Assembly (NCBI GenBank): GCA_022791915.1
Contig: JAAWAB010000011.1
Location: forward strand, 1-53,023
Length of the DNA stretch: 53,023 nucleotides
Source: Clostridia bacterium
Lineage (GTDB): Bacteria; Bacillota; Clostridia; Christensenellales; Pumilibacteraceae
Reading direction: 5' to 3'
The notes under the pieces are model-generated. The model was not told the origin of the DNA. It ran no database searches and worked only from the letters and a program-made list of their open reading frames with translations. A program made the translations under genes and the position numbers. Below, one piece after another: positions 17,646 through 26,676 of the stretch. Positions within the stretch are counted from its first letter, which is position 1. The number at the start of each line of letters is the position of its first letter.

Positions 17646-18185
17646 ATGAATACTTGGATTACGGCGTTGATACTCGGATTGAGTTTGAGCGCGGATGCAC
17701 TGGCGAGCGGGTTTGCGGCGGGAGCGTCCCGTCTGCGCGTACCCTTACATAGCGCGGTAGCCGCCGCTACGGTTTCGGCGGCGTTTGTGGCTGTGGGAAT
17801 GGCAACGGGAAACGTGAGCGCTCTGTTTTTGCCCGAAGTCGTAAAAAAATATCTGTCGTTTTTCGTGCTTGCCGTTTTCGGTCTGATTAAACTGGCGGGC
17901 GCGGGGAGTTCCTTTCCCACGGCAGATAAAAACCGCGACAGAAATCTATCGGTGAGCGAAGGCGTTTCGCTGGGCGCGGCACTTTCGGTAGACGGACTTG
18001 CCGCGGGATTCGGCGTAATGGCAACGGCGGGCATGGTGATTTGCGCAACCGCGTTTACCTTTCTGTTCACGGCGGCGGCTCTGTATTTGGGCGCAAAGGG
18101 CGGAAGCGGCATGAAGTCGGGGCGTTGGGGCAACGTGGCGGCGGGGCTTGCGCTGATTATTCTGGCGGTGCAAAAAATCGTTTGA
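17646..18185 (+). CDS. ytaF: Sporulation membrane protein YtaF (MntP-like)
   Basis: This 179-residue integral membrane protein has about six helices in two homologous halves, each starting with the small-residue/Asp signature of the MntP/YtaF family: ALILGLSLSADALASGFAAG (residues 6-25) and EGVSLGAALSVDGLAAGFGV (about 102-121). The Asp residues lie within the helices, as in the manganese exporter MntP, but the overall pattern is closer to YtaF, which is expressed during sporulation in Bacillus. Transport of a divalent cation is plausible but unproven. No strong Shine-Dalgarno is seen before the ATG at 17646; an in-frame GTG lies one codon upstream. The 224 bases between this gene and the divergent one at 17421 hold no clear promoter. 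Confidence 0.82.
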   Translation: MNTWITALILGLSLSADALASGFAAGASRLRVPLHSAVAAATVSAAFVAVGMATGNVSALFLPEVVKKYLSFFVLAVFGLIKLAGAGSSFPTADKNRDRNLSVSEGVSLGAALSVDGLAAGFGVMATAGMVICATAFTFLFTAAALYLGAKGGSGMKSGRWGNVAAGLALIILAVQKIV

Positions 18186-18218
18186 GAAAAAGCCGCCGTT
18201 GCAACGGGTGGAAATTCC

Positions 18219-18247
18219 TTTACAAAATTCGGATATGGTGGTACAAT
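18219..18247 (+). promoter_or_regulatory. Promoter of pta-ackA
   Basis: -35 TTTACA (18219-18224), 17-base spacer, -10 TACAAT (18242-18247). AGGGAGAG lies in the leader before pta. Confidence 0.75.
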
Positions 18248-18287
18248 AGGTACGCAAATTCATTCAAAAGGGAGAGAAAAAAATACC

Positions 18288-19301
18288 ATGTCTGAAATTA
18301 TGGATTCCATTCGTGCGCGCGCGGCAAAACTGAACCGCCACATCGTTCTGCCCGAAGGAAACGACGAACGAACGATTCGTGCCGCGGCAAAAATCGCCGA
18401 GATGAAAATGGCGCGCATTACCGTGCTGGGCAATAAAGCGGAAATGAAAAAACTTTGCCCCGACGTACAATTCGACGGGTTCGATATTATAGACCCTGCT
18501 ACGTCGGACAAGCTGAACGGTTATGCCGGCTTGTTGTACGAACTGCGGAAAGCCAAGGGCATGACGCGGGAAGACGCGCAAAAAATCGCCGCCGACCCGT
18601 TATACTTCGGCACGCTCATGCTCAAAGCGGACGACGCCGACGGGTTGGTGGCGGGCGCAATCAACTCCACGGGCGCGGTACTTCGCCCCGCATTGCAGAT
18701 TATTAAAACGGCGCCCGGAATCGGCAGTGCGTCAAGTTGCTTTATTATTGCGTTGCCCAAAGAAAACCCCGCCTCGAAGTTATACGGCGAAAACGGCGTT
18801 TTGGTATACGGCGATTGCGGCGTGATTCCCAACCCCACCGAAGAACAGCTTGTGGATATTGCATACAGTACGGCAAAAACGGCGCGCGACGTTTGCGGAT
18901 TCCCCGAACAGCGCGTGGCGCTTTTGAGCTTTTCCACCAAAGGAAGCGCCAAAGACCCCCTTGTGGATAAGGTTACGGGCGCGCTCGCAAAAATCAAAGA
19001 GAAGTATCCCGATATGCTGGTAGACGGCGAATTGCAGGGCGACGCGGCGCTTGTTCCCCGCGTGGCGGAAAAGAAGGTAAAGGGCAACAGCCCCGTGGCA
19101 GGCAAAGCCAACGTGCTCATTTTCCCCGATTTGAACGCAGGAAACATTGCCTATAAACTTTCGCAGTATCTCGGCGGCGCCGAAGCAATCGGACCGCTGA
19201 TTCAGGGGCTTGCCAAACCCGTCAACGATTTGAGTCGCGGTTGCTCGGTGGAAGATATTATATCGGTTGTGGCGGTTGTTGTGCTCAATACGCAGAAGTA
19301 A
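18288..19301 (+). CDS. pta: Phosphate acetyltransferase
   Basis: Pta converts acetyl-CoA and phosphate to acetyl phosphate and CoA. The 337 residues match the short, single-domain Pta of Firmicutes: the [17 protein letters not shown] start, [20 protein letters not shown] (about 123-142), the [17 protein letters not shown] segment and the [19 protein letters not shown]-type region near residue 275 in the form [18 protein letters not shown]. ackA follows after 38 bases, giving the classical acetate and ATP-forming pair of fermenting Clostridia. Confidence 0.96.
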   Translation: MSEIMDSIRARAAKLNRHIVLPEGNDERTIRAAAKIAEMKMARITVLGNKAEMKKLCPDVQFDGFDIIDPATSDKLNGYAGLLYELRKAKGMTREDAQKIAADPLYFGTLMLKADDADGLVAGAINSTGAVLRPALQIIKTAPGIGSASSCFIIALPKENPASKLYGENGVLVYGDCGVIPNPTEEQLVDIAYSTAKTARDVCGFPEQRVALLSFSTKGSAKDPLVDKVTGALAKIKEKYPDMLVDGELQGDAALVPRVAEKKVKGNSPVAGKANVLIFPDLNAGNIAYKLSQYLGGAEAIGPLIQGLAKPVNDLSRGCSVEDIISVVAVVVLNTQK

Positions 19302-19339
19302 CGTGGTTGCGGAAAGAAAGAAAAGGAGAGGATGATAAA

Positions 19340-20545
19340 ATGAAAATACTCGTAATCAATGCGGGCAGCAGCTCGCTCAAATATCAGTTGATTGACATGA
19401 CTACCGAACAGGTGGCGGCAAAGGGCGTTTGCGAGCGCATAGGCATAGACGGCAGCAGACTCACGCATAAGTTGCCCGGGCACGACGACGTGGTTGTAAA
19501 CGCGCCCATGCCCGACCATAACGAAGCCATTCGTCTGGTGCTGGAAGCACTTGTAAGCCCCGAACACGGCGCAGTGAAAAATATGAAAGAAATCGGCGCG
19601 GTGGGTCATCGTATGGTGCACAGCGGCGAAGATTTTACCGAGTCGGTGCTTGTATCCGACGAAGTAATGAAAATATGCGAGCGCAACGGAGAGTTGGCGC
19701 CGCTACATCAGCCTGCCAACTTAATCGGCGTGCAGGCGTGCAAGGCGGCAATGCCGAACGTGCCCATGGCGCTCGTGTTCGATACGGCGTTTCATCACAC
19801 CATGCCCAAAAAGGCGTATATGTACGGACTTCCGTATGAATATTATACCGACTATAAAGTGCGCCGCTACGGATTCCACGGCACAAGCCATAAATTCGTT
19901 TCCGAAGAAGCGGCAAAGTATTTGCGCAAAGACCTCAAAGATTTGAAAATCGTCACCTGCCATTTGGGCAACGGTTCGTCTGTCAGCGCGGTAGACGGCG
20001 GCAAGTGCGTGGATACCAGTATGGGATTCACGCCGCTCGAAGGCGTTCCCATGGGCACGCGTTGCGGCGATATCGACCCGTCGGTGGTGGAATATCTGAT
20101 GGGCAAAACGGGCATGAACGTGCATGAAATACTCAACGTGTGCAACAAAAAGTCGGGCATGCAGGGCGTGTCGGGCGTTTCGAGCGACTTCCGCGATTTG
20201 ACGGCGGCGGCGGAGCAAGGAAACCACCGCGCCACCCTTGCGTTGGATATTTTCGGGTATACCGTAAAGCGATACGTGGGCGCGTATATTGCCGCCATGA
20301 ACGGAATCGACGCGCTTGTGTTCACGGCGGGCGTGGGCGAACATACGCCCGAAATCCGTTCGCGCGTTGCGGGCAATATGGAATATTTGGGCATGAAGTT
20401 AGACGAGCAGAAGAATTACAGCGGGGAGCGCGGCGTACTGCGCGACATCTCTATGCCCGATTCGCGCGTGCGCATTCTGATTATTCCCACTAACGAAGAA
20501 TTGGTAATTGCGCGCGAAACCAAAGCGTTGGTCGAAAAAAAGTAA
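19340..20545 (+). CDS. ackA: Acetate kinase
   Basis: AckA transfers the phosphoryl group of acetyl phosphate to ADP, giving ATP and acetate. The 401 residues start with the family signature MKILVINAGSSSLKYQL and carry RVVHGG-type residues in the form VGHRMVHSGEDF (about 92-103), the RYGFHGTSHKF motif (about 174-184), HLGNGSSVSAV (about 207-217) and GVGEHTPEIR near residue 332. AAAAGGAGAG at 19321-19330 places the start at 19340; the open frame extends 33 codons upstream into pta. Co-transcribed with pta and ended by a strong terminator. Confidence 0.97.
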   Translation: MKILVINAGSSSLKYQLIDMTTEQVAAKGVCERIGIDGSRLTHKLPGHDDVVVNAPMPDHNEAIRLVLEALVSPEHGAVKNMKEIGAVGHRMVHSGEDFTESVLVSDEVMKICERNGELAPLHQPANLIGVQACKAAMPNVPMALVFDTAFHHTMPKKAYMYGLPYEYYTDYKVRRYGFHGTSHKFVSEEAAKYLRKDLKDLKIVTCHLGNGSSVSAVDGGKCVDTSMGFTPLEGVPMGTRCGDIDPSVVEYLMGKTGMNVHEILNVCNKKSGMQGVSGVSSDFRDLTAAAEQGNHRATLALDIFGYTVKRYVGAYIAAMNGIDALVFTAGVGEHTPEIRSRVAGNMEYLGMKLDEQKNYSGERGVLRDISMPDSRVRILIIPTNEELVIARETKALVEKK

Positions 20546-20576
20546 CGCAAAACAAGAGTACACCGTAAATATATCG

Positions 20577-20607
20577 GGGGAAAGGCGTGTCGTCTTTCCC
20601 CTTTTTT
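20577..20607 (+). terminator. Terminator of pta-ackA
   Basis: Stem GGGGAAAG (20577-20584) and CTTTCCCC (20594-20601) followed by TTTTTT. Confidence 0.88.
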
Positions 20608-20645
20608 GTCGGCGGGCAACTCGATTTTTATGTGTTACACACGCG

Positions 20646-20680
20646 CTACGATTGACAAATCAATCGAATCGTAGTATAGT
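20646..20680 (+). promoter_or_regulatory. Promoter with nested palindromes before the ABC/FtsX gene
   Basis: -35 TTGACA (20652-20657), 17-base spacer, -10 TATAGT (20675-20680). Two perfect inverted repeats overlap it: CTACGATT (20646-20653) with AATCGTAG (20667-20674), and CGATTG (20649-20654) with CAATCG (20661-20666). Both cover the -35 and spacer, the place for a repressor. The regulator is not adjacent. Confidence 0.75.
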
Positions 20681-20727
20681 TATTAAAACCTTTTGAACCA
20701 TAACTACCGTATAAGGAGATAGGCGAT

Positions 20728-23727
20728 ATGTTGGAACTCAAACAGATTACAAAAGAATATCCCGCGGGCGAGGACGTAGTGCATGCTCTCAAAGGAATCG
20801 ACATCACGTTCCGAAACAGCGAGTTTGTTTCCATACTCGGTCCGTCGGGGTGCGGCAAAACCACACTGCTCAATATTATCGGCGGATTAGACGGCTATAC
20901 GTCGGGCGATTTAATCATTAACGGCAGGTCTACCAAAGATTTCAAGGCACGCGATTGGGATACATATCGCAATCATTCGGTGGGATTCGTTTTTCAGAGT
21001 TACAATCTGATTCCGCACCAAACGGTGTTGCAAAACGTGGAGATTGCGCTCACGCTTTCGGGGGTGAGTAAAGCCGAACGGCGCGAACGTGCGGTGAAAG
21101 CGTTGGAAGAAGTGGGGCTGGGCAATCAGCTCAATAAAAAGCCCAATCAGATGTCGGGCGGGCAAATGCAACGTGTGGCGATTGCGCGCGCGCTCGTCAA
21201 TAATCCCGACATCATTCTCGCCGACGAACCCACGGGCGCGCTCGATACCGAAACGAGCGTGCAGGTAATGGAAATTCTCAAAAAGGTGGCAAGCGACCGA
21301 CTTGTGGTTATGGTTACGCACAATCCCGAACTTGCCAAACAGTATTCCACGCGTATCATCAAAATGCTGGACGGCGAAATTCTGGAAGACGAAGGACGCC
21401 CTTCGGACGAAGAATGTTCGTGCCAACGCGCCGAAGACGAAGCGAAAAACGAAAAAGAAAAAGAGAGCAAAAAGCCGTCTATGTCTTTTTGGACGGCGTT
21501 TCGGCTGTCGCTTAAAAATCTGTTTACCAAAAAAGGACGCACCGTGCTCACGTCTTTTGCGGGCAGTATCGGCATTATCGGTATAGCGCTCATATTGGCG
21601 GTATCGCAGGGCACGACGGGGTATATCAATACCGTGCAGGAAGAAACGCTCGCCACCTATCCCATCACCATCGAATCCACGGCAACCGACCTTACGTCGC
21701 TCATGCAAACGTTTATGAACATGGGGCGGGACGAAGAATCCGACCACCCCAACGATGCGGTGTATAACAAGGCGCTTGTGTATGAGATTGCCAAAGCTAT
21801 CAGCAGTATCGAAACGAGCGAAAACGATTTGAAGTCGTTCAAAAAGTATTTAGACGAAGAAATCGTCAAAGAAAAATCAAAGCTGGGTGAAGCGGTGGCA
21901 GGCGTGCAATATTCGTATTCGCTCGATTTGCTCATTTACACCGAGAACGAAGACGGGGAAATCATACCGTCCGACGTGTCCGTTCTCATGGATAAACTGT
22001 TAAAAGAATATCTCGGCTCCGATTTGGTAAATTCGTCCAATCCCATGAACAATTCGTTGGTTTCCATGCTGTCTATGGGCACAACCATGCAACTTTGGCA
22101 GGAACTGTTGCCCGCCAAAGACGGCGGATTGGTGAACGACCTTTTGCGTAAGCAATACGACGTCGTGTACGGCGGTTGGCCTACGCGTTACGACGAAATC
22201 GTTTTGGTGCTCGATGAGAATAACGAACTGGACGATATGTCGCTCTATATTCTCGGACTAATCGGCAACGACCTGATAGACGACGTAGTAGACGCCGTGG
22301 TAAACGGCAACGACCTTGTGATTCCCGACCAGAAGTGGTCGTACGAAGATATTTGCGGCACCGAAATCAAAACCATTCTCAACGCCGAATGTTTCAAAAA
22401 AGACGAAGCGTCGGGCAAATGGTACGATTGGCGCAAAACGGAACAGGGACTGCGCCTACTGTACCAAAACGCATTGCCGCTGAAAATCAAGGGAATCATC
22501 AAACCCAACGAAAAAGCGACGAGCACTATGCTGACGGGCACAATCGGCTACACGAGTGCGCTCACTCAATACGTGGTGGAACAGTCGCGCAAGTCCGCCG
22601 CGGTAGCTGCGCAGTTAAATAGCCCCACGGTGGATATTATTACGGGCTTGCCGTTTAAGTCGAGCACGGGTAAACTGACCGACGAGCAGAAAAAAGAAGC
22701 ATTCGACGCGCACGTTGCAAGTTTGAACGCGGCGGGAAAGGCGAAAATTTACGAAGACATTATGTGCATTATGCCTGCCGACGAACTTGCCGCACAAACA
22801 GACGCCGCTATGGGGAAGTTTACTCCCGCGCAGATTAAAGAGATGATTATTTTGGGAATCATGGAGTCGATGAGCGGGGTAACAAGAGAAGACGTGGAAG
22901 AATATCTTGCCAAGATGACCGACGACGAACTCAAAGCCATGATTCGCCCCGAAATCGAAAAGAAGATTAAACAAGAGTATGCCGAACAGGTGAAAGCGCA
23001 ACTTGCGGGAATGACCGACGAACAGAAAGTGGCGGCGCTCACGGCTCTGCTCGCGGCGGCGGATACGGCGGAGTATGCTTTGTATTACGACGAAGTAATG
23101 ACGTTCTCGGAGTCTACCTACGAGCGCAATCTGCTCGAAATGGGATACGTGGATTTGGAAACGCCCACGCGTATCAATATTTATGCGTCGTCGTTTGCGA
23201 ACAAAGACGTAATTTCGGATGCGATAACAGCTTACAACAATAGCGTAGACGACGATAAAAAGATTAAATATACCGACTATGTGGGACTGATGATGTCGGC
23301 GGTTACCACCATTATCAACGCTATCACGTATGTGCTGATTGCGTTTGTGGCAATCTCGCTCATTGTGTCGTCCATTATGGTGGGCGTGATTACGCTGATT
23401 TCCGTGCAAGAACGCACCAAAGAAATCGGTATCCTGCGCGCAATCGGTGCGTCAAAGCGCGACGTGTCGAGCATGTTTAACGCCGAAACCATTATCATCG
23501 GTTTTGCGTCGGGTGCGTTCGGCGTGCTCATTACCTATTTGTTGTGTATACCTATCAATCTGATTTTGCACGCGCTTACGGGCATCAAGGCGCTTTCCGC
23601 ATTCTTGCACCCCGTTGCGGCGCTCATTCTGGTGGCAATCAGCGTGTTGCTTACGCTTATTTCGGGTATTATCCCTTCGCGCAGCGCGGCGAAAAAAGAC
23701 CCCGTTGTGGCGCTTCGCACCGAATAA
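20728..23727 (+). CDS. Fused ABC transporter ATP-binding and FtsX-like permease protein
   Basis: A 999-residue single-chain ABC exporter subunit of the MacB/BceAB superfamily. Residues 1-225 are the ATPase: Walker A GPSGCGKTT (38-46), signature MSGGQMQRVAIARAL (about 140-154), Walker B ILADEPTGALDTE and an H-loop in VMVTHNPELA. A charged linker (about 226-255) leads to transmembrane helix 1 (about 275-295), a very large extracellular domain of about 560 residues, and three C-terminal helices with FtsX-type GVITLISVQERTKEIGILRA (about 890-910). Such proteins act in antimicrobial peptide resistance, lipoprotein or lipid handling, or division control; the substrate cannot be inferred. The extracellular part is rich in E, K and D with repeated EEYLAKMTDDELKAM-like helices. 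AAGGAGA precedes the ATG. Confidence 0.9.
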   Translation: MLELKQITKEYPAGEDVVHALKGIDITFRNSEFVSILGPSGCGKTTLLNIIGGLDGYTSGDLIINGRSTKDFKARDWDTYRNHSVGFVFQSYNLIPHQTVLQNVEIALTLSGVSKAERRERAVKALEEVGLGNQLNKKPNQMSGGQMQRVAIARALVNNPDIILADEPTGALDTETSVQVMEILKKVASDRLVVMVTHNPELAKQYSTRIIKMLDGEILEDEGRPSDEECSCQRAEDEAKNEKEKESKKPSMSFWTAFRLSLKNLFTKKGRTVLTSFAGSIGIIGIALILAVSQGTTGYINTVQEETLATYPITIESTATDLTSLMQTFMNMGRDEESDHPNDAVYNKALVYEIAKAISSIETSENDLKSFKKYLDEEIVKEKSKLGEAVAGVQYSYSLDLLIYTENEDGEIIPSDVSVLMDKLLKEYLGSDLVNSSNPMNNSLVSMLSMGTTMQLWQELLPAKDGGLVNDLLRKQYDVVYGGWPTRYDEIVLVLDENNELDDMSLYILGLIGNDLIDDVVDAVVNGNDLVIPDQKWSYEDICGTEIKTILNAECFKKDEASGKWYDWRKTEQGLRLLYQNALPLKIKGIIKPNEKATSTMLTGTIGYTSALTQYVVEQSRKSAAVAAQLNSPTVDIITGLPFKSSTGKLTDEQKKEAFDAHVASLNAAGKAKIYEDIMCIMPADELAAQTDAAMGKFTPAQIKEMIILGIMESMSGVTREDVEEYLAKMTDDELKAMIRPEIEKKIKQEYAEQVKAQLAGMTDEQKVAALTALLAAADTAEYALYYDEVMTFSESTYERNLLEMGYVDLETPTRINIYASSFANKDVISDAITAYNNSVDDDKKIKYTDYVGLMMSAVTTIINAITYVLIAFVAISLIVSSIMVGVITLISVQERTKEIGILRAIGASKRDVSSMFNAETIIIGFASGAFGVLITYLLCIPINLILHALTGIKALSAFLHPVAALILVAISVLLTLISGIIPSRSAAKKDPVVALRTE

Positions 23728-23762
23728 GGAAAATCAACTTATAGTTATTGGAATATCAAACG

Positions 23763-23787
23763 AAAATCTCCCGAAAGGGAGATTTTT
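23763..23787 (+). terminator. Terminator of the ABC/FtsX gene
   Basis: Perfect 10-bp stem AAAATCTCCC (23763-23772) and GGGAGATTTT (23777-23786) with a GAAA tetraloop and T run. Confidence 0.9.
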
Positions 23788-23865
23788 GCATGGTTGAATT
23801 TGCTTACAAGGGAAACAAGCGGGGAATCTTGCAAATCCGTAAGTGTGTCGAATTGTGTATGATTC

Positions 23866-23910
23866 CGACATTTTGCTTGACAAAATGTCGCGGGGGGGGT
23901 ACACTATAAT
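23866..23910 (+). promoter_or_regulatory. Flippase promoter with a perfect palindrome and a G8 tract in the spacer
   Basis: -35 TTGACA (23877-23882) and -10 TACACT (23900-23905) are 17 bases apart; a TATAAT at 23905-23910 would be 22 apart. CGACATTTTG (23866-23875) and CAAAATGTCG (23881-23890) form a perfect 10-bp inverted repeat centred on the -35. Eight consecutive G (23892-23899) fill the end of the spacer. A repressor site and slippage-prone spacer are the likely readings; both are inference. Confidence 0.7.
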
Positions 23911-23983
23911 AGTATTGCATTTCGTATAATATATATAAAGTATATTGGCTATACACATCTGTTTGTTGGAGTTAGGCGAGCGA

Positions 23984-25378
23984 ATGAGCGGGACGTTGTC
24001 CAAAAAAGCGAAAAAGCAAATCATCAATATTGCGGTTTTGGTCGCTTTGGTGGGCATTACGCTCACCGTGCTGATTGTGAGCAATCGGGAACTCAATTTC
24101 ACCAACATACGCAATTTTTTGGCGAACAGCAGGTGGTGGCTGATTGCCGCGGCATGCGGGTGCATGGTGCTTGCCATACTGTGCGAAGGATGGAGTTTGC
24201 ACGTGATTGCGAGGCGGTTGGGGCACAAGAGTAGGATTGTGTCGAGCGTGGCGTATTCCGCCGCCGACGCCTACTATTCGTCTATTACGCCGAGTGCATC
24301 GGGCGGACAACCCGCGTCGGCATTCTACATGATGCGCGACGGCATGAGCGGCGGCACGGCGGGGTTCACGCTTGTTTTCAACAGCATAGCGTATACGGCG
24401 GCGATTCTTATTTTGGGCGGGGCGGCGTTTATCGTACGACCCGAGATGTACGAGCTGTTCGACGGCGGGTTCACGCGCTTTTTGGTGGTGGCGGGATTTG
24501 TGACGCAAGGGCTTTTGTTGGGGCTGTTTATTGCCTGCATGTTCTGCCACAGAGTGGTGCAAAAATGCGGAAACGGAATCGTTTTGCTGTTTACGCGCAT
24601 GAAAATCGTAAAGCACCCAGACAAATGGCGGGAAAAGATTGCCGCTGGAGTGGACAAGTATCACAGCGGATTGGGCGTGATACGAAAGAACCCCTTTCTG
24701 TTTTTCGAGGCGCTTGTGTTCAACGTTTGTCAGCGTCTGGCGAAAACGCTCATTCCCTGTTTGGTGTGTTTGGCGGCGGATTCGTCGGCGGGGTTTGTGG
24801 ATTTACTTGCCATGCAGACGTTTGTGACGGTGGGGTATAATTTTATTCCGTTACCCGGCGGCGTGGGCGCATACGAGTATTTGTATCTCAACGTGTACAA
24901 CCTGTACTTCGACAAAGCCTTTCTGTTATCCGCGCTTATGGTGTCGCGCGTGATATCGTATTATTTATACATGGTGTTCAGCGGCGCGATTACGCTTTCG
25001 TACCACATTCACGGCATGCGGGCAAAGTCCGAGGAAAACGCGTCCGATTGCTACGTGACGGCGGAAAGCGCGCAAACGGACAAGCGGGAAGAGCGGGAAA
25101 ACGACCCTATCGGACAAGACGAACGGGAGCAAGACGAAATGCTTGCGGAGCGGGAAGAAGAAACAACGGAAAACGCACTACCAAACGAGCGGGAAGAAAC
25201 ATGGCAAAGCGAAGGTAGCGAAGTGCGGGAAAACGAATTGCCCACGGAGCGTGCGGAAGAACAGAGGGAAAGCGATTTGAGTGAAAATGAAGGGAAAGAA
25301 AGCGGCGCAGAGCCGAACGGAGTAGACGGGACGGAAGACAAAGAAAAGGAGATTGCCGAGTATGAACAGCACAAGTAA
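23984..25378 (+). CDS. YbhN/MprF-type flippase-like membrane protein
   Basis: This 464-residue protein (start MSGTLSKKAKK) has the lysylphosphatidylglycerol synthase transmembrane region fold (UPF0104): about eight helices between residues 14 and 345, with family features such as SSVAYSAADAYYSSITPSA (PS-x-GGQP follows) and YNFIPLPGGVGAYEYL (about 290-306). Relatives move lipids or lipid-linked molecules across the membrane. The aminoacyl-transferase domain of MprF is absent. The C-terminal 110 residues form an unusual hydrophilic tail made of E, R, N and S with repeats of ERE/REE type. The ribosome binding site is poor (AGGCGAG). It overlaps pssA by 17 bases, linking lipid flipping with phospholipid synthesis, and its promoter contains a G8 tract. 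Confidence 0.85.
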   Translation: MSGTLSKKAKKQIINIAVLVALVGITLTVLIVSNRELNFTNIRNFLANSRWWLIAAACGCMVLAILCEGWSLHVIARRLGHKSRIVSSVAYSAADAYYSSITPSASGGQPASAFYMMRDGMSGGTAGFTLVFNSIAYTAAILILGGAAFIVRPEMYELFDGGFTRFLVVAGFVTQGLLLGLFIACMFCHRVVQKCGNGIVLLFTRMKIVKHPDKWREKIAAGVDKYHSGLGVIRKNPFLFFEALVFNVCQRLAKTLIPCLVCLAADSSAGFVDLLAMQTFVTVGYNFIPLPGGVGAYEYLYLNVYNLYFDKAFLLSALMVSRVISYYLYMVFSGAITLSYHIHGMRAKSEENASDCYVTAESAQTDKREERENDPIGQDEREQDEMLAEREEETTENALPNEREETWQSEGSEVRENELPTERAEEQRESDLSENEGKESGAEPNGVDGTEDKEKEIAEYEQHK

Positions 25379-26036
25379 ACGGGTTTTGGGATATTGGCAC
25401 TACGGTGTGATTCTTACCTATATTTCGGTGGCGTCGGCGGTGGCGGGAATTTGTTTTTCCGCGCTCGGAAAACCCGCCTGGGCGGTGATTTGTTTGTTGC
25501 TGTCGGGATTGTGCGACGCGTTTGACGGCACGGTTGCCAAGCGGCGCCGCGACCGCACGACGGACGACAAGATGTTCGGGATTCAAATCGATTCGTTCAG
25601 CGATTTGCTTGCCTTCGGTGTGGCGCCCGTGATGATAGGCTTTGGCATGGGCATGCACAAGTGGTATTATATTGCGATTTTCTGTTTGTTTGTGCTGTGC
25701 GCTTTGGTACGGTTATCGCATTACAACGTGATGGAAGGCAAGCGCACCGTAGACCCCGAAGGGGAAGCGCGGCATTCGTACGAGGGCATGCCGGTAACGA
25801 GCATATCGCTCATATTGCCCGTGTTCTATCTGATTGCCACCATGTTTTCGCGCTGTACGGTCACGTTTGTGATTATGACCGTTTGTTATCTTATTTGGGG
25901 TATATTGTTTGTGTTACGGTTCCGAACGCCCAAATTGCGTGTTAAAGGAATTTTGCTGCTTATGTTGGCTTTGCTCGTTGTGCTTACGGGGTTGTTCCTT
26001 GTTCGGTACTTTGTGTGCGGAATACATAGACTGTAA
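25362..26036 (+). CDS. pssA: CDP-diacylglycerol--serine O-phosphatidyltransferase
   Basis: A 224-residue membrane protein of the CDP-alcohol phosphatidyltransferase family. The catalytic motif is visible as D52-x2-D55-G56-x2-A59-K60 with G73-x3-D77-x3-D81, that is DAFDGTVAKRRR then GIQIDSFSDLLAFGVAP; in most family members the position of K60 is Arg, and the first spacer is longer by a few residues than in the common consensus. The IDSFSDLLAFGVAP stretch is typical of PssA, which makes phosphatidylserine from CDP-diacylglycerol and serine. About six helices follow. ATG 25362 has AAGGAG 11 bases upstream; the start lies inside the flippase gene, so the two are probably translationally coupled. 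Confidence 0.88.
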   Translation: MNSTSKRVLGYWHYGVILTYISVASAVAGICFSALGKPAWAVICLLLSGLCDAFDGTVAKRRRDRTTDDKMFGIQIDSFSDLLAFGVAPVMIGFGMGMHKWYYIAIFCLFVLCALVRLSHYNVMEGKRTVDPEGEARHSYEGMPVTSISLILPVFYLIATMFSRCTVTFVIMTVCYLIWGILFVLRFRTPKLRVKGILLLMLALLVVLTGLFLVRYFVCGIHRL

Positions 26037-26063
26037 GATTTTTATGAAACGAAAATGGGAAAG

Positions 26064-26093
26064 AAAGGGACGGCGGGTTTGCCGTCTTTTTTT
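26064..26093 (+). terminator. Terminator after pssA
   Basis: Stem GACGGC (26069-26074) and GCCGTC (26081-26086) followed by seven T; AAAGG flanks the left arm. Confidence 0.82.
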
Positions 26094-26151
26094 CTTGCGG
26101 AAAAAATTCGCAAATGGCGATAGGGGCGTAAAAGAGGCGCATACTAACCGT

Positions 26152-26577
26152 GTGAAAAAGTTCAGAAACATTTTATTCGGTTTGTCGGGCGGTTGGTTTA
26201 TCTTTCTCAACTTTACGGCGTGGGCTATTGTGTATGCGCTTACGATTATAGGAATCAAGAAAGCGTATGCGCTCTTAAAGTGCGCCGTGTTCTGTCTGGC
26301 GCCGTACGGGAAAAACGTGTACATTGATTTCGGGTCGCATAAAATCGGCAACACGTTTTGGGCGGTTACGCTCGGTTGGCAGGTGGCGTTTGTGTGTCTG
26401 CTGTTTTCCGCGTTTTGGTACGCAACCGTGCTGGGCGCCTATTTGGGACAACGGTATTTTCATCTGGCGCAATTTGCCGTGGCGCCGTTCGGAGCGAAAT
26501 TTTATCCTACCGCATTGCTTACGGGCGGCGAAACCGCCATTGTACGTTTGCGGAAAGAACGGAATTTCGAATTGTGA
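26152..26577 (+). CDS. YccF-family inner membrane protein
   Basis: With a GTG start at 26152 this is a 141-residue membrane protein with two YccF domain repeats: ALTIIGIKKAYALLKCAVFC...PYGKNV in the first half and VLGAYLGQRYFHLAQFAVAPFGAKFY in the second. E. coli YccF is of similar length. Each repeat has a hydrophobic helix pair, a TIIGI-like turn and a PYGK/PFGA end. The function of the family is unknown. The start is uncertain: the same frame is open upstream, including an ATG at 26044, but that lies before the terminator at 26064-26093; GAGG lies about 14 bases before the GTG. No promoter was recognised. Confidence 0.75.
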   Translation: MKKFRNILFGLSGGWFIFLNFTAWAIVYALTIIGIKKAYALLKCAVFCLAPYGKNVYIDFGSHKIGNTFWAVTLGWQVAFVCLLFSAFWYATVLGAYLGQRYFHLAQFAVAPFGAKFYPTALLTGGETAIVRLRKERNFEL

Positions 26578-26616
26578 AGCGGAGCGCCCACAGCAAAAAA
26601 AAGTATGCGCTTTTAC

Positions 26617-26646
26617 TTGACAATATACCCCATGGGGGTATATAAT
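26617..26646 (+). promoter_or_regulatory. csoR-copA promoter with CsoR operator
   Basis: -35 TTGACA (26617-26622), 18-base spacer, -10 TATAAT (26641-26646). The spacer is filled by a palindrome, ATATACCCC (26623-26631) and GGGGTATAT (26635-26643), which matches the TACCCC/GGGGTA form of known CsoR sites. Apo-CsoR bound here would block RNA polymerase; copper binding would release it. Confidence 0.88.
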
Positions 26647-26676
26647 GTACCAAAAGGAAATGGCGGAGAAAGCGAT

